A DNA stretch of 64,000 bases, taken from contig CM070572.1 of assembly GCA_036346355.1 (NCBI GenBank), positions 57,820,256-57,884,255 of the forward strand, read 5' to 3'. The stretch is from Rhipidocladum racemiflorum (Eukaryota; Streptophyta; Magnoliopsida; Poales; Poaceae). This document shows positions 34,437-46,552 of the stretch, one piece after another (the first letter of the stretch is position 1; each line of letters starts with the position of its first letter). The notes under the pieces were generated by a model. It was not told where the DNA came from and searched no databases. It saw only the letters and a program-made list of their open reading frames with translations. The translations under genes were made by a program, and so were the position numbers.

Positions 34437-37400
34437 AGTATTAGCCTTTCTTCGTACACCTAGGTATATTTATGATTACTTTATTACATGATGAAAAACA
34501 AATGGAGAGCTTGTGAGTTTTCTGTTCTTTTGGTCCACCATCCTTACAAGCAGTTTTCTACAGTTGCACAAATGAAAAGCATGCTCCATTGCTTGCATAG
34601 CTTGGATAGCTTTCCATGACAATGATAATGCAGCCATGCCTTCAATCTTATCATTGTTGAGGTAGTTTCAAGAGTAATTTTCACCCCATGTCTCCTTGTT
34701 TTTTACTATGTTTTTTTATTTTTATTTGACTTCATTTGATGATTGCAGATAGGCCCTACATTTTCTGATATTTCGCTAGTTGAGTTCCTTCCAAGTAGCT
34801 CTTAGAGCCGTAATGAGGGTTGCTGTGGCACATAACATGACAAAAAATGCTGATGTGGAAGTTCATGTATCAATTGTTGTTTCTACAAAGAAATTCTGAT
34901 GTGAATAGCTGCATGGCTGTCCCCAATCTTGTGCGACATCAGCATTTTTGGCCAAATGATGAACCACATCAGCAATGTTATTAGAGTTATGAAGGTCACG
35001 TTTAAATTAACCTAGCTGTCAAAATTTCAGAAGATGCATTGGTCAGTTGTCAGAACTCATAATTGAAAGATTTGACACATACAAAAAAATCAGTGTAAAG
35101 TGTAAACACATTCAACTTTCTGTTAAAATTGCATTGTTTGTGAGGGGGTGCAGGCAACACCATAGCTGTAATCTTCTTCTCTTGTACAGTTTAAGCTAAA
35201 CCGTTCGATTTGAACCAACTCGTTTGATTTTGTTTTACTCCTTTGCTGCGATTTTAGTGCAACCAAGCTCGTTTGCTCTGATTTTATCCTACTATTGTCT
35301 CTAATGATTCACCTTTATGTAGGGTTTGTAATTTTTGGAAATTCAGAAATGTTTTTTCATACATGTGTCGCATTGAAGCTCAGAGGATTTATTGAACAGT
35401 TGGTAGCTTTTTTCCTCTGTTGTTTTCCCTTCGGTTTGACCCCAGGACATCTTTTGTTCGCATGCATATGCCATCTTCTGGAATCCTTTTCTAATCTCTT
35501 AATGCTTTTTCGTGGGAACAATTAGTGATTCCTTCAAACTTACCGCACTCCACACACTACTTGCAGGGTTTGTGATTTCTATGGACATCAAACTCGAACA
35601 GTTAGTAATTGCGTCAAACCCTGGAGTAGATCATTTTTCAAAATGGCAATGGGGAAGTGGTCATTGATAAGAACAGTTGATGCTCTTCATGTTCTTTTCA
35701 TGTCCACATTTCCTTTTCTTCGCCTTCCGTTGCTTTTCTTTTCTTGTTGCGTTAGGTCTGTCCACTTTGAGCTTTTTGCACCACAGCCATTTTCATGCAT
35801 ATCTAATGGAGCACCACTGTTTTCTGTTTGCGTCTCAAATCAAAACCACTGCAGTTCAGGACAGTCTTCATCAGGATGTCCTCTCATCCAGTCATCTCCA
35901 GCTTAGTGAAAGCATGTTCACATACAATAGTCGATAGGAACTGGCTGTGCATGTGCACTTGAGGGTGTTGAAAGCGAGTGGACAAATTAGGGTCTTCTCC
36001 TGAACTTCTCAGAGAGAAATTAGCCAGAAGAAAATTCTATAGAGCAGAAGCTGATTATATGAAAGAGTTAAGATTGACTATGTCCTATAGTTAATCAGAT
36101 CATATCTTCCTAGAGGGTTCTCTTCAAACATGTTACCATGGAATTCAGGAAGTTGCACTACATTCGTGAGCTCAATGCCCAAGCCATGATACTTCACTAT
36201 GGACAAAATTTGGTGCAACATAGTTTGGCAGGAACACTTGAGCTGAGCCTGCTTGCTTCTTTCTAGGTGACCATATGTGCTATTGTTTCTCTTGATACTT
36301 CCACTATGGGCAAATTTTTTCTATTATTGTATATAGTTTGTACACTCTTTGACATATGAAATCAGTATTTCCTTAGCTGAACCAGAAATCCATTTTGGGA
36401 TATGGTATAATCTTGACACTCTACAAGAAGTTACAGAAGATTCTACTTCCCTTTTTTTTTATTTCAATAGTTTGTATAGCATATGTGTAGACTGTAGAAC
36501 AATTTGTTGATATCTACAGCCAGAAAAGATTTGGTAATCCATGCGTCCATTGCTTGCTGTGAACTGTGAGGATACTTAATAATAGAACCAAGCACTAATG
36601 AGTGGCAATGATTGCTTCGAAGAGCCTTATAAGGTAAGCAGCTGATGCAAACAGCAGCACAATACTGATACTAGCTACACTGTCAGCTCTTTTGGGGCTA
36701 TGTTGGTTACTAGGAAGTTTTCTGATCACATCCTCATAGGAGATTTATTTTCATTTTGATTAGTTTTATGTAGTGTTGCTCATCAAGGTTTGGAAAACTA
36801 CTTGGGTTGAGTAGGCCGTAGGCCGGTGATCAATTAATGGTTGATGTCTTCATAAAAACTAAGGGATGCTTTTCACCGTTCGATCTAGTTGTTCTCACGA
36901 ATTAGTGGTCCAACGGGGTGTTAGATGAAGTTGGAAGGGAGTTATGGACCGTTCGATCAGTAGACATGCTGAGCTTCTCCATTCTACTATTCAGTTCTCA
37001 GTTATCTAGATTCTATCTATATGTTGCTTCGTCCTCACTCATTCTACCATTTAAGCAGTGTTGAGGCCTTTGCTGGAGGTGTAGTGCCAACTCTTCACTG
37101 CAATTGCAGAAAGCCACCACGGGTCCAAGGCCATAGGGGAGTGTAGAGAGTGAGAGATGCAGCTGTGACAGCCCAACAGGCGTAGCACCAACTCTTGCCT
37201 ACAATTGAGTTTAAGTTTTGAAACTCTCTGAAACTTGATCGGCTCTCTGAAACCAGGATGAAACATAAAACTTGGCTGAAACTTGCTAAGATGCTATACC
37301 ATTGGGAACTTCCTTGAAAATGTGGAACTTTGATACGTTTCAATATCTTCACGTTTCAACTACTTTCTTAAACCTGAAACTTTGACATGTCTCAAATTTT

Positions 37401-38080
37401 GAAACCTTTCAGTAGGTCAACACGGTGGATATCGACGGGGTCTCAGTGTTACTGGACGGAAATGGGTCCTTGTGCGTACGGAGGAAGACGATGACTGGTC
37501 CCCGCACGTGGAAGAGGACAACCATAGGGTCTTGCATGCACAAATGACAACGGCTGCCGCACACGCTTGTGCCTAGAAGGATAGCGACGAGGCCTCATAC
37601 AATCACACTGGCGGAAGGAGGCGATAGGCTCGATAGGCTTAGCAAGAAAGGCACACGAACGGTCGTCTGCTTAAAACTTATTGTGCGGTTGAGACCTGTT
37701 CCATCGAGACATCTCTCTATGGTATACCGTTGTCTAGTCGTCCTTTGATGTCTTATTTTTGGTTTAACAAATGTTAGTTTATATTTGGAATTTGACAGCA
37801 GCCAACAAAAAATTGGATGTTTCTTCATGAAAGTTATTGGGAGATTTTCTCAAGATATTCTTTATTCTCAAGAATATGATAAAATGCAGATTACCTTGTT
37901 GACAATTTTTCTTTGAATTCCAGTTTTTCCCTGTTCAAACCAGTTTCTTAGTTATAGGTGATTAATGTGGGAACGCTGTTTTTGCATTTTTTTTTCTCTA
38001 TGCTTCTCAATGAGAACCAAATAATAAAATATAATGTCAACAAATCATTACTTTGATTTATTGAGGAAGGATGCAAATTC
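34437..38080. other. Long non-coding stretch with minor repeats
   Basis: No gene could be supported. An imperfect inverted repeat at about 34803-34999 (TAGAGCCGTAATGAGGGTTGC against TAACTCTAATAACATTGC, with GCTGATGTGG on both arms) may be an old MITE. A run of degenerate TGAAACT words lies at 37200-37410. A 57-base frame after GATTGCAG at 34749 (IGPTFSDISLVEFL, then stop) was noted but has no partner exon. Confidence 0.5.
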
Positions 38081-38084
38081 CATT

Positions 38085-38690
38085 CTCCTGAATTTCTAAC
38101 AAATCTCATGTTTTTCCTGCATGGTCAAAGCCGCATAGGGAGCTGATGTGAACAAAATATTTGGAATCTTCTTACTCCGCATGAACATATCCTAAAATGC
38201 AGGACAGCGCAGTACACGGTTCAACGTTGTGATGGGGATGTATATTTATGGTTGGTTCTATATGATACACCCGTCTGTTTGGTAGGTCATTTGCATCGAA
38301 ATAATCAGGCTTTAAGGCCTGTTATTATAGAGGTTCCGATATTGTTGAGTTGAGTGGCCATTAGCCTTTGAGAACTGTTACAATGTCTTTTCCTCATGAA
38401 TTTTCGAATAGCATTATATGTTTTTCCTTTATGGTACATATAGGGGGTTGACTGACCTGAACAAAATATTTGGAGTCTTATTACTCCAGAGATCCTGTTG
38501 TGCAGCATAGCACATTACACACAGGCCACAACTAAATGTTGTGATGGGGATGCATTTATATGCTTGGCCCCATCAGCTAGACATGTCTGTCTGGGTAGGT
38601 CATTTAAATCTGAAATGATTTAGCTTTACGACCTGCTTGTAATAAGGGTTCCAATATTGTTGTGGAGTGGCCATTAGCTTTTAGGAGTTT
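38085..38690. repeat. Diverged tandem duplication, about 300-bp unit
   Basis: Two neighbouring copies share ATGTTTTTCC, GAACAAAATATTTGGA(A/G)TCTT, GTTGTGATGGGGATG, GGTAGGTCATTT and GAGTGGCCATTAGC in the same order. Copy 1 runs about 38085-38390 and copy 2 about 38391-38690. They differ by many substitutions and small gaps, so the duplication is old. No coding frame is conserved between them. Confidence 0.8.
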
Positions 38691-39149
38691 TTATTGTGTT
38701 GCTATTAATACTGATTGTGACAAAAAGTGCTCTCTCTTTGGCCTAACAAACCACGTTAAGGAAAGTACCCTTTTTTTTTTTTGCATCAGATCCTACTCAG
38801 CAAAAGATATTGGCACATTAGTTTTTTTGGTTAATGTGAAAAGTATCAAATTCTATGGCCACACATTCAGTATTTTATATGGAAAAGTGGTGCATTAGGC
38901 TTTACTTTGTTCTTGTTATTATTATAACACTCTTCGGCATGCATTTCTTGTTTCTGAATTCATTCTGGCATTTATCCACTACAAGCATCAATCTAGCTAG
39001 TGGGAATTTTATTAGTTTCGTAGGTGTATGTAATGTTCTTGGTGTTTTGTCATTTCTCTGGACAAAAAGTTGTTTCGGCTAAGGAGTCGTCATATGTTTT
39101 AAGAGTAACATGTGTTGTGCATTGTGAATTTTCTTCCAAGATAGCATGA

Positions 39150-39414
39150 TTATTCTGGAGTATCTATTAGACTATATTGTACAGATGCTGATGGGAAATT
39201 GGCTGCTTCCATTCTTCCAGAGGAAAAAAAAATTGGAAAATGGCTGCTGCCGTTCTTCCAGGAAAAGGGTAATCCGCTCCCATCAGTTAGCGACGAACAA
39301 AAGGAATGTTTGGAATTTCAGCCGTCCTGCATTATGGATTGCCAATTTGACAATGTTACTCAAGTTGAGATGATATACTCAACGTTTGGGAAGGAAATGC
39401 AGATGATCAAATGA
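39150..39414 (+). CDS. Candidate terminal exon of an unrecognised gene
   Basis: A frame stays open for more than 80 codons to a TGA at 39412-39414. It could follow an acceptor at CCAAGATAG (39143) or TTGTACAG (39183). It reads SIRLYCTDADGKLAAS, then LPEEKKIGKWLLPFFQEKG, then acidic and polar residues ending FGKEMQMIK. Composition is protein-like (balanced acidic and aromatic residues, no low complexity). I do not recognise the family. No matching upstream exons were found, so it may be a captured or orphan exon, or the end of a gene broken by transposons. Confidence 0.3.
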
Positions 39415-40365
39415 TATGTATGTTACCGAAATAACTTGTGTAATGCTTTTTGCCTCGTTGGCTTATCCCCGTCATTGATGTCGCGTTAGTTTGTTGTCCT
39501 TCCTAGCTCTAGAGTAATTTGGGGAAAGGATTCCTTCGCTTCCTCTAATATAGCCGAGGTGCAACCAATCCAAATAGATGGGAGAGAGACAGAGCCCTCC
39601 ATGATTTTCTATGTACTCCGATTTTGGTTTAATTTATTAAAGGGAATACAGCTAATCCAATAAGGTTTGTTTCTTTGACCCCTAGAAAAGAAGACCAGTA
39701 TAGCATAATAGCAATTGTGTGCTTAATTATGAATAGAAGTACAATATTATTGTGTTCAACTATTGTTATGCTTTTTGGCCTAGTCTGCAATGTACTTGAG
39801 AGTCGAGACCATAATCCAAGTGTTGGAAAATCATTGTTTGCTTGAGAGTTGACTAGAGTCAGGTGGTCCTTATTGACATTCCGAAAAGGGAAAGAGCAGC
39901 TCTTTCTTCTGACCAAACCATGCAAATTTGTCTTCATACAAGAGTTTACTCCCACAATTATAGATATCTTATCACCAGTCACTTTAGCAGTAACTTCTTA
40001 CCGCTAGCTAGTTACTTCCCCGGCCCTGGGTAGGACCTTTTTTGGAACGAAGGAAACAACTCAATTCTCAGGAATCTGGAAAAATTCATGTGTTCAAAAC
40101 AAATCCTTAACTATAGACACTGCTTTTGACTTCGTACGCTGCCTTACATGTTCAATGTAACCACCCTTCCATCTATGGCTTCATCAGAATGCAAGCAAAA
40201 GCAGTGGAGATCTGCATCTCAAAATCGCCCAAAGATCTCTCCTCGTAATGTAGGTGTCATCCCTCCATCATCAATGATCAAACTGATCCAAAGAACCCCA
40301 ACCCAGTTGTGCACCCCCAATGATTCACAAATACTATCGTATCCACACCTTCACAGATCAAGCTA
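39415..40365. other. Non-coding stretch, nothing recognised
   Basis: No exon, RNA gene or bounded element could be supported here. Confidence 0.6.
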
Positions 40366-40373
40366 GCTACATG

Positions 40374-40603
40374 TAGAGCTACTAGGCTCGATTAATTCGA
40401 GCTCCAAACGAGCCGACCTCGAGCTTGATCACAAGCTCGTGAGATGTTGAATTGTTGATTGTTACTGAGTTTACTCGAGTTTACTTGAGCTTGGGTTGAG
40501 CCGAGCTAGAGCCCAGGTTCAGACTCGTCCGAGACCTCGAGCTTTTATCGAGCTTGAGATTGGAAGGTCGAGTTCACTCGAGCTCGGCTTGTTTATGGCC
40601 CTA
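40374..40603. mobile_element. Small hAT-like MITE rich in GAGCTCGAG words
   Basis: 230 bp flanked by an exact 8-bp duplication GCTACATG (40366-40373 and 40604-40611). Ends are TAGAGCTAC and, reversed, TAGGGCCAT. The interior is dense in CTCGAGCTTG/GAGCTCGG words in both orientations, typical subterminal repeats. Confidence 0.7.
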
Positions 40604-40622
40604 GCTACATGTAACACACCAC

Positions 40623-40806
40623 TTTTGATTAATTTGTCACGTTTAGTTCGGTCAAAACCCTACGTGTGGGGCTTGCAAAGTTGTAACTACTACAGATCTG
40701 GTCATCAGTAGCGGTTTTAATTAATTTGTCACGTTTAGTTCGGTCAAAGCCCTACGTGTGGGGCCTGCAAAGTTGTAACTACTCCAGATCTGGTCATCAG
40801 TACTGG
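40623..40806. repeat. Tandem duplication, 92-bp unit
   Basis: Two copies of a unit starting TTTT(G/A)ATTAATTTGTCACG and ending ATCTGGTCATCAGTA. They differ at only a few positions, so the duplication is recent. The copies start at 40623 and 40715. Confidence 0.9.
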
Positions 40807-41290
40807 TTGACAACAACCATCAAAACCGGTTTTTGAACCGGCACAGACCATCCGGGACTAATGCCCACTGAGCATCAGCACCGGTTCCACCAACCGGTAC
40901 TGATAGGACTAGAAATGTTTCAAAATATATCGAGAATGTATGGGAGAAGCGGGACTCAAACCTGTAACCTCGTGACTCCAACCTCATCCTTCTAACTAAC
41001 CAACCCACCATCGCGTACTAATATATATAGAATATGCATTTCTTTTGAACTTTCCTGCCGGTACTAATGTGAGGGCATCAATACCGGTTCATGTCATGAA
41101 CCGGTACTAATGTACCTCGTGCCTTCAGTACTGGTTCGTGTCATGAACCGGTACTAACGTGAGGGCATTAGAACCGGTTCGTGGATCTAACCGGTATTGA
41201 AAGCTCACTACGGCTGTAGCCAATGAACCGGTACTGATGTCACTATCAGTACCAATTCAAATCCAATCGGTAGTGATGTGCTGGTAGGTT
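40807..41290. repeat. ACCGGT-rich element remnant (CACTA-like subterminal repeats)
   Basis: The motif AACCGGTACTAATG and its reverse complement recur in both orientations across the segment (for example near 40895, 41060, 41100, 41145 and 41225). Such arrays form the subterminal regions of grass CACTA elements. No CACTA...TAGTG terminus or transposase is seen, so the class is a guess. A tRNA-like relic lies inside. Confidence 0.45.
40937..41012 (-). other. tRNA-like relic with Pol III box A and box B motifs
   Basis: The minus strand reads GGTGGGTTGGTTAGTTAGAAGG, then about 30 bases later ACAGGTTTGAGTCCCGC. TGGTTAGTTAGAAGG resembles box A (TRGYNNARNGG) and GGTTTGAGTCC is one base from the box B consensus GGTTCGANTCC. 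The T-arm stem is only partly paired and no anticodon arm or CCA-side acceptor is clear. It is not a working tRNA; it may be a SINE head or an old tRNA pseudogene. Confidence 0.35.
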
Positions 41291-43219
41291 TTCTTTCAGA
41301 GCCAGGCCCATATCGACGACTGGCTTTCAACGATCTCTTGGTCGCCATTGCTTCCTTGGGTGCTTGACATGATGAATCGCTGCAATTGTATGGGATTCTG
41401 CCGTCCGTTTCAGCGAACAGGGTGTGGGCGGTGTGGTGATCCGAATGGCCATGGACATGGACGTCTCCTGTTAGACACGCCAAAAACTTGCCCGGATTAT
41501 ATAATAATAATGCGACGAATGGAAGGAAACGTAAAGTAGTCTCGACCTTTTGCGAGACAGACATGTTAGAATGTAAAATTGACAAACATGGTCGTTTACA
41601 ATGTTTATGTGTTTTGGACTCGTCGCATCCGACATACCTAACATTCTGTTTTCAATATTTTGGGAGACAAATTAACTGGGGTAAAGCTGAACATGATTAT
41701 GGTATATAGACACGGGTATGTTATATATAGTTTTTTTTATTTTTTTTATTTTTTATTTTTTGCAACCTCCTTCTACTCCAAACCATTCGACAGTGGTGCA
41801 GGACATGTCACGCACATAAATTCCAAATGCGGTTCTAGTCAACTTAGTTTTAGAATATAAAACGTTTGCAAAAAATACTTTTAGTTTTTATAAAAGAAGT
41901 GTTTGCAAAAGAACTTGAGACTGCCATCACCGGCTTGGGTGCAATTTGCACTAGGACATTAGCGAATCTAGAGGAAAGGCCAAGAACAATATGCTGTTCA
42001 CCGTTGCTCTATGTGGCTAACACAGCAGCAACGTTGGATAAGCGTTTGACCCTAGTTATGAGGTGTCTTGATCCATCTTATTGAGCAACTTTGGATAACG
42101 CAGTAGCAACTAAAGACAGCAGCGTTTTTGGCTGCTGTGGATTGCACTCGGATACATATGCACATTAGGTTTTTTCTGGACCTGGGTCATCTAGCTTACT
42201 GAGCAAAAGGTGAAAAGCGAGTCACATTATCCATCACTCTCTTGGTTTTGCCTTGAAGTATTTTTCAGCGAAAATTCTCAGATAATTTCCTGTGGGAAAT
42301 CCTCTAATGTAACTTTTAAAAGAGTGTTATATTCATATATGATTTCTGGTTCATAGGATGATTCCTGAAGTTAAAAAATTTGGAGTAAGATTCATCCAAC
42401 ATAACAGGGCACTTACTTATATAATCTACACTTCGGTTTACAAGTTCTACTACCCTGATAAAAGATAAAAACCACAATTTTTTTTGATGACGATTCTGCT
42501 CATGTCATTTTCGTGTGGTTATTTAAATGTTTTATCTCAAAAGCCAAAAAGTTTAAATACTTCGTGTATATTCATAGGCCAAAGTCGAAAAAGCTTTACT
42601 AGAACAGGACTTGTTTTGGCTTGGGATGAGTAAATACATAGCTAGAGGAATTTTTATGTTAGATTCATTAGCTGGTGGGCTTAACCATACATGCATGTAC
42701 TAACAGCCATGGAAAATAAGTGCATGGATTAATTGAATATTAGGTAGGCACCATGACGGTCACATCCCCAAACCTCGTTTTCCTGATAGCTCGCATGATG
42801 TGCAGGATTAGATGGCATGGCTCACAAATTCCTGAGCACTGGCAAAAGGAAAGAAGTGATGGAAAGTGAAGTTCAGATTAGCTTGGATGATTGCCGCAAA
42901 ACAAAATGGACTCTGACACTGGCCTTACATGGAAATTGGAATGTAGTAAAAAGAGGTACAACAAAAACTCGTGCTCCGGCCCCACAGCAGCCGTCAAAAA
43001 TTGTTCAAATTTTTGACTCGAGTGAGGTCACCTTGACCGTTTTCATTTCGTCACTGTTAACCAAAAGCGAAAGGATGTAGTAACAAATTTTAATTAGGAA
43101 TGCTTGTATGCTGTTCTAGAAGGAAATTGAACAGACCAACTGATGCATGCAGTTTCTGAACAACTGCAATACATCCATTAATCTCTTGGATATAAGGGAT
43201 CTTTTAGTCATGCAAAACC
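41291..43219. other. Non-coding stretch, nothing recognised
   Basis: Contains a T-rich tract (41730-41760) and a short open frame at 42817-43080 without family resemblance or splice support. No bounded element was found. Confidence 0.55.
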
Positions 43220-43227
43220 AACCAAAA

Positions 43228-43238
43228 CCATACATACA

Positions 43239-43269
<31 letters not shown>

Positions 43270-43310
43270 GTATGTATGTATATGTATATATGTATATATA
43301 TATATATATT
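43228..43310. repeat. Microsatellite (CATA)n then (TATG)n then (TA)n
   Basis: About ten CATA units run into TATG units and a TA tract. The two tetranucleotide blocks are reverse complements, so the region can fold into a hairpin. It is likely polymorphic in length. Confidence 0.95.
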
Positions 43311-44416
43311 CTTAAAAGATGGACTGAAACACTACTTTGTGTTTTCTGTTGAGAAATTTATTAACTTCTTTGTTGTATATTTCAGTGTCACGGACTCATA
43401 GGTCCCACTATATTGCAAATGGGGAGCTTTTCTCAGTTGATGGGTGTTAATTTGCACCTAATCCTCCAGCTGACACTGCATCTCTCTCGCTAACGTGTTA
43501 ATCTGTCTTTCAGTGTCGTAGTCTCCCTATCTTTCCAAGATCATACAAGCCCTCCTGTCAACTCTGCACATGATTCCACATTTGAAGTTTCATGCATGTT
43601 TGGCTTTTGGCAGCTCCACAAACCCTCAAAAAAAGAGAGAGATGCAGTGCCTTCTTTCCTTGGAGAAAGTTGCTGTGGCCCATCTGATGGTTTGCAATCA
43701 CTTAGCATAAACATGCCTCGTTCTCTGTTCCCGTGTGGGTACCATGGGGGATCCTGTACTGTCAAGTCAACCAAGTCACATAAGTAAGGAGCTTTCTACT
43801 CCACTAATAATCTAGCCGCATGCTCAAGCTTTCTGTCGTGGGTGAGGATTAAAGGTGAAGGCTAGTGAGGTTATGGGCTTCATGATAGGGTGGCAGTCCC
43901 AATTCACATTCATTTTGCAAGGACCATTAATTTGACATTCCTCATGTTCCTGTTCATGAAGGGAGACTCTACATTGAGGATAAGCAAAGATATATGCATG
44001 TGTTACCTTACCTAACCTGTAGAAAGTTTGAGACTAAGTTTACAGGTTCGAAAGCTGAAGAAAGTTTTGTAACCATGATATGCGAACACTAATTTTAGGT
44101 GTAATGTATCAATTTACACTCAAATTAATTAATGAATGTCCAAGATTATATGCACAATATAATCCATCTTATATTATAACCCCCATCATTATAAAATACT
44201 AATTTCAACCGTTCCATGAAAATATAATTTTTTTTAAAATATTATAAATTAACAAAAAGTAGAGGGAAACGAGTGTCACGTGTGGCCCATCAAAGCTAGG
44301 TACGTAGCACCCGCGGCCTGCTTGGTTACCTCACACCCAAATGGTGGGCCCACCCGTCGGCCTGCCACTCTGTCCGTACAACGATGCCAGGTCAGCTACG
44401 CTCGCTGAGTCAAAGC
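43311..44416. other. Non-coding stretch, nothing recognised
   Basis: AT-rich sequence. Only small frames without support are present. Confidence 0.55.
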
Positions 44417-44419
44417 TTT

Positions 44420-44698
44420 GGGTGCGTTTGGTTCAATAGTAAAAAGTAGATGGAATGATTTTATTTATCGTTTTTATTTTTTGTGCTGTTTGGTTGAATA
44501 GGCGAGTGGATGGGACAATTAACTCTAAAAAATGTTCCTCGCTGAATAAATTCATTCAACTTTTATATCTCATCAATTAAATTTGAATTCTCATATCCAC
44601 CGTCTAGCTTTCATCATTCCAACCAAATAAAAATTTTGTTCATCCTATTCGTCTCTCATCCCTTCAATCTACTCTTTACCCTTTAAGCAAACGGACCC
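44420..44698. mobile_element. MITE with GGGTNCGTTTGG ends
   Basis: 279 bp with inverted ends GGGTGCGTTTGGTT and, reversed, GGGTCCGTTTGCTT, followed on both arms by AAGAGTAGAT/AAAGTAGATGGAA-type sequence. It is flanked by TTT on both sides, not the TTA expected of Tourist elements, so the superfamily is uncertain. Confidence 0.7.
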
Positions 44699-44886
44699 TT
44701 TTTAATTGAAATTTAGTTGAAAGAAAGAGGAGAGAATTTAGTTGAAATTTTCCAAAGAAATCACCTCATCCCTAGTATGCACACCGTAATTAACAGAATA
44801 ACGCTAAAATCCCTAGACATTTCGGATCGAATAGGCTTGGCTTAATTAAGTGACCAATATAAAGGAAAAGTAATCTACACAAATAA

Positions 44887-45144
44887 TCTCTACTATTCTA
44901 AAGCACCACTTGGTGGCTGTGGTCCATTCTACACGTCATTAATTGCCCTGTTTAATTGCTCTACTTAATTGCCCTGCTTAATTGCCCTACTCAAGAAAGC
45001 GAACGCGTTCTTTAATTAGCCAAATTTTCACAAGAAACGAAGCGTTAAAGATAGATGTTTGATCTTGTAAAATAATTTTTTTTTTAATCTTTATTTTTCG
45101 TTATCAATTTTGTTTTTCGTAGCAACGCACGGGCATGTAGCTAG
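44887..45144 (+). mobile_element. Short non-autonomous Helitron
   Basis: Starts TCTCTACTATTCTAAAGC after an A (44886) and ends CGTAGCAACGCACGGGCATGTAGCTAG before a T (45145). These are the typical grass Helitron start, 3' tail and AT insertion site. At 258 bp it can encode nothing. Confidence 0.8.
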
Positions 45145-45203
45145 TATATCAAATGTACAAGAACATGACGAACAATTTATTCTATCTAATCGTCCTATTC
45201 CGA

Positions 45204-45641
45204 GGGCTGTTTGGGGGCTTGGTCTTAGGCTGTTGGTGGAAGCCCCCAAACCGGGTGGCTGTGCTTCGGCTACCCGGCGAAGCCATAATCGAAACCCCTC
45301 TCAAAGCTGTAGCCCCTCAATACATGCTTCGAGATGGCTTCGAACGCTTCGCCTCCCTGGTCCCCGCCTCCGTCTCGTTGGCTTGGCCCCCTCCATCTCG
45401 CCGGCCCGATCCCCGTAACCTCCTCGTCGGTCCCCGCTGCCTCCTCCTCCCGGTGGCTGCCTCACCCGTTCACGGTCTCCTACCTGTCTGGTGGCCACCT
45501 CATCCCCTTTGCACAGCTACGGAGCTACCTAGTTTGCCAAATGGTCTCTTCAGAAAAGTTACATTTGTCAGCTACGGCTGTTTTATAGCCCAGTAAACTA
45601 AAAGCAACTTTTTAACCCAACCGCAGCCCTAAACAGAGCCC
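45204..45641. mobile_element. Probable MITE with GC-rich core
   Basis: Imperfect inverted ends GGGCTGTTTGGGGGCTTGG and, reversed, GGGCTCTGTTTAGGGCTGCGG enclose about 438 bp. The core (45300-45500) is GC-rich and proline-codon-rich, unlike its flanks. No clear target duplication was found. Confidence 0.4.
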
Positions 45642-45694
45642 AAAACATGTACAAGGAGCTTTCTATTGATCTTGTGTCGGCACTGTTGATCTTA

Positions 45695-46097
45695 GGCTAT
45701 GTTTGGATGGGCTAAAGCTAATTATTAGCTGGCTAATGGCTAGAGCTAATTGTTAGCTAGCTAATAATTAGCCCATCTAAAATTAGCCCATGGCTGTTTG
45801 GATACATGGCTAATGGTTGGGCTAATTTCTTAGAAAAGTCATGTCTGCCCCTCATAACAACTGGTGAGCTGACGCACGGGTGAGGAAGTGAGGATAAGGC
45901 CAGTGCGAGGGTATTTCAGACTTTTCTCAACGTGTTACCTGCTATTAGCCCAAATTAGCTCCCACCCACCAACTAATGGACTAATTGTTAGCTGGGGGGT
46001 TGGCTAAAAATTAACCCACCTATTAGTCTTTCTATTTGGATAGACTAGGACTAATTTTTAGCCAGCTAACAATTAGCTCAGGGATCCAAACATGGTC
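45695..46097. mobile_element. Tourist-like MITE rich in TTAGC words
   Basis: 403 bp with ends GGCTATGTTTGGATGGG and, reversed, GACCATGTTTGGATCCC, flanked by TTA on both sides (45692-45694 and 46098-46100). The interior is full of CTAATTATTAGC/GCTAATTGTTAGC words in both orientations, so it can fold on itself. Confidence 0.8.
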
Positions 46098-46124
46098 TTA
46101 GTTACATGGATTCGTACCGGATAG

Positions 46125-46552
46125 CAGGGTTCAAAAAACCGAAACCGCAAAACCGGCTCGGTTTTCGCGGTACGGTTTTCGCAAAAACCGCGCGAAAAAC
46201 CGACAAAAAACCGCTAAAAACCGAAGAGTTGAAAAATCCAAAAAATTTGAAAAATTTTGAAATCAGTTCGGTTTTGGCGGTAAACCGCGGTTTTTCACGA
46301 TAAACCGCTCGGTTTTTACGAAAAACCGCTAGGGTTTCACGAAAAACTAACCCGGCCTCTTCGAAAACGGTTACGCGAAAAACTGCGGTTTTTCACGAAA
46401 AACCGAATATACAAATTTTTTCAAACTTTTTAAATTTTTTTAATTTGTTTTTTAATTAGACCGGTTTACCGAACGATTTTGCATCTCGAACCGGAGCGGT
46501 ACGCTCGAAAACCGCGGTTTTCGAGCGGTTTTCCGCGGTTTTGTGAACCCTG
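46125..46552. mobile_element. hAT-like MITE rich in AAAACCG words
   Basis: 428 bp with ends CAGGGTTCAAAAAACCG and, reversed, CAGGGTTCACAAAACCG. Flanks CCGGATAG (46117-46124) and CTGGATAG (46553-46560) match at 7 of 8 positions, an 8-bp duplication with one change. GCGGTTTTTCGCG-type words fill the interior in both orientations. Confidence 0.85.

Noticed and set aside
42817..43080. 87-codon plus-strand frame
   Set aside because: No family resemblance, no splice or promoter support; expected by chance at this length.
43147..43401. Frame encoding a Tyr-Ile-His-Thr repeat
   Set aside because: Direct translation of the CATA microsatellite.
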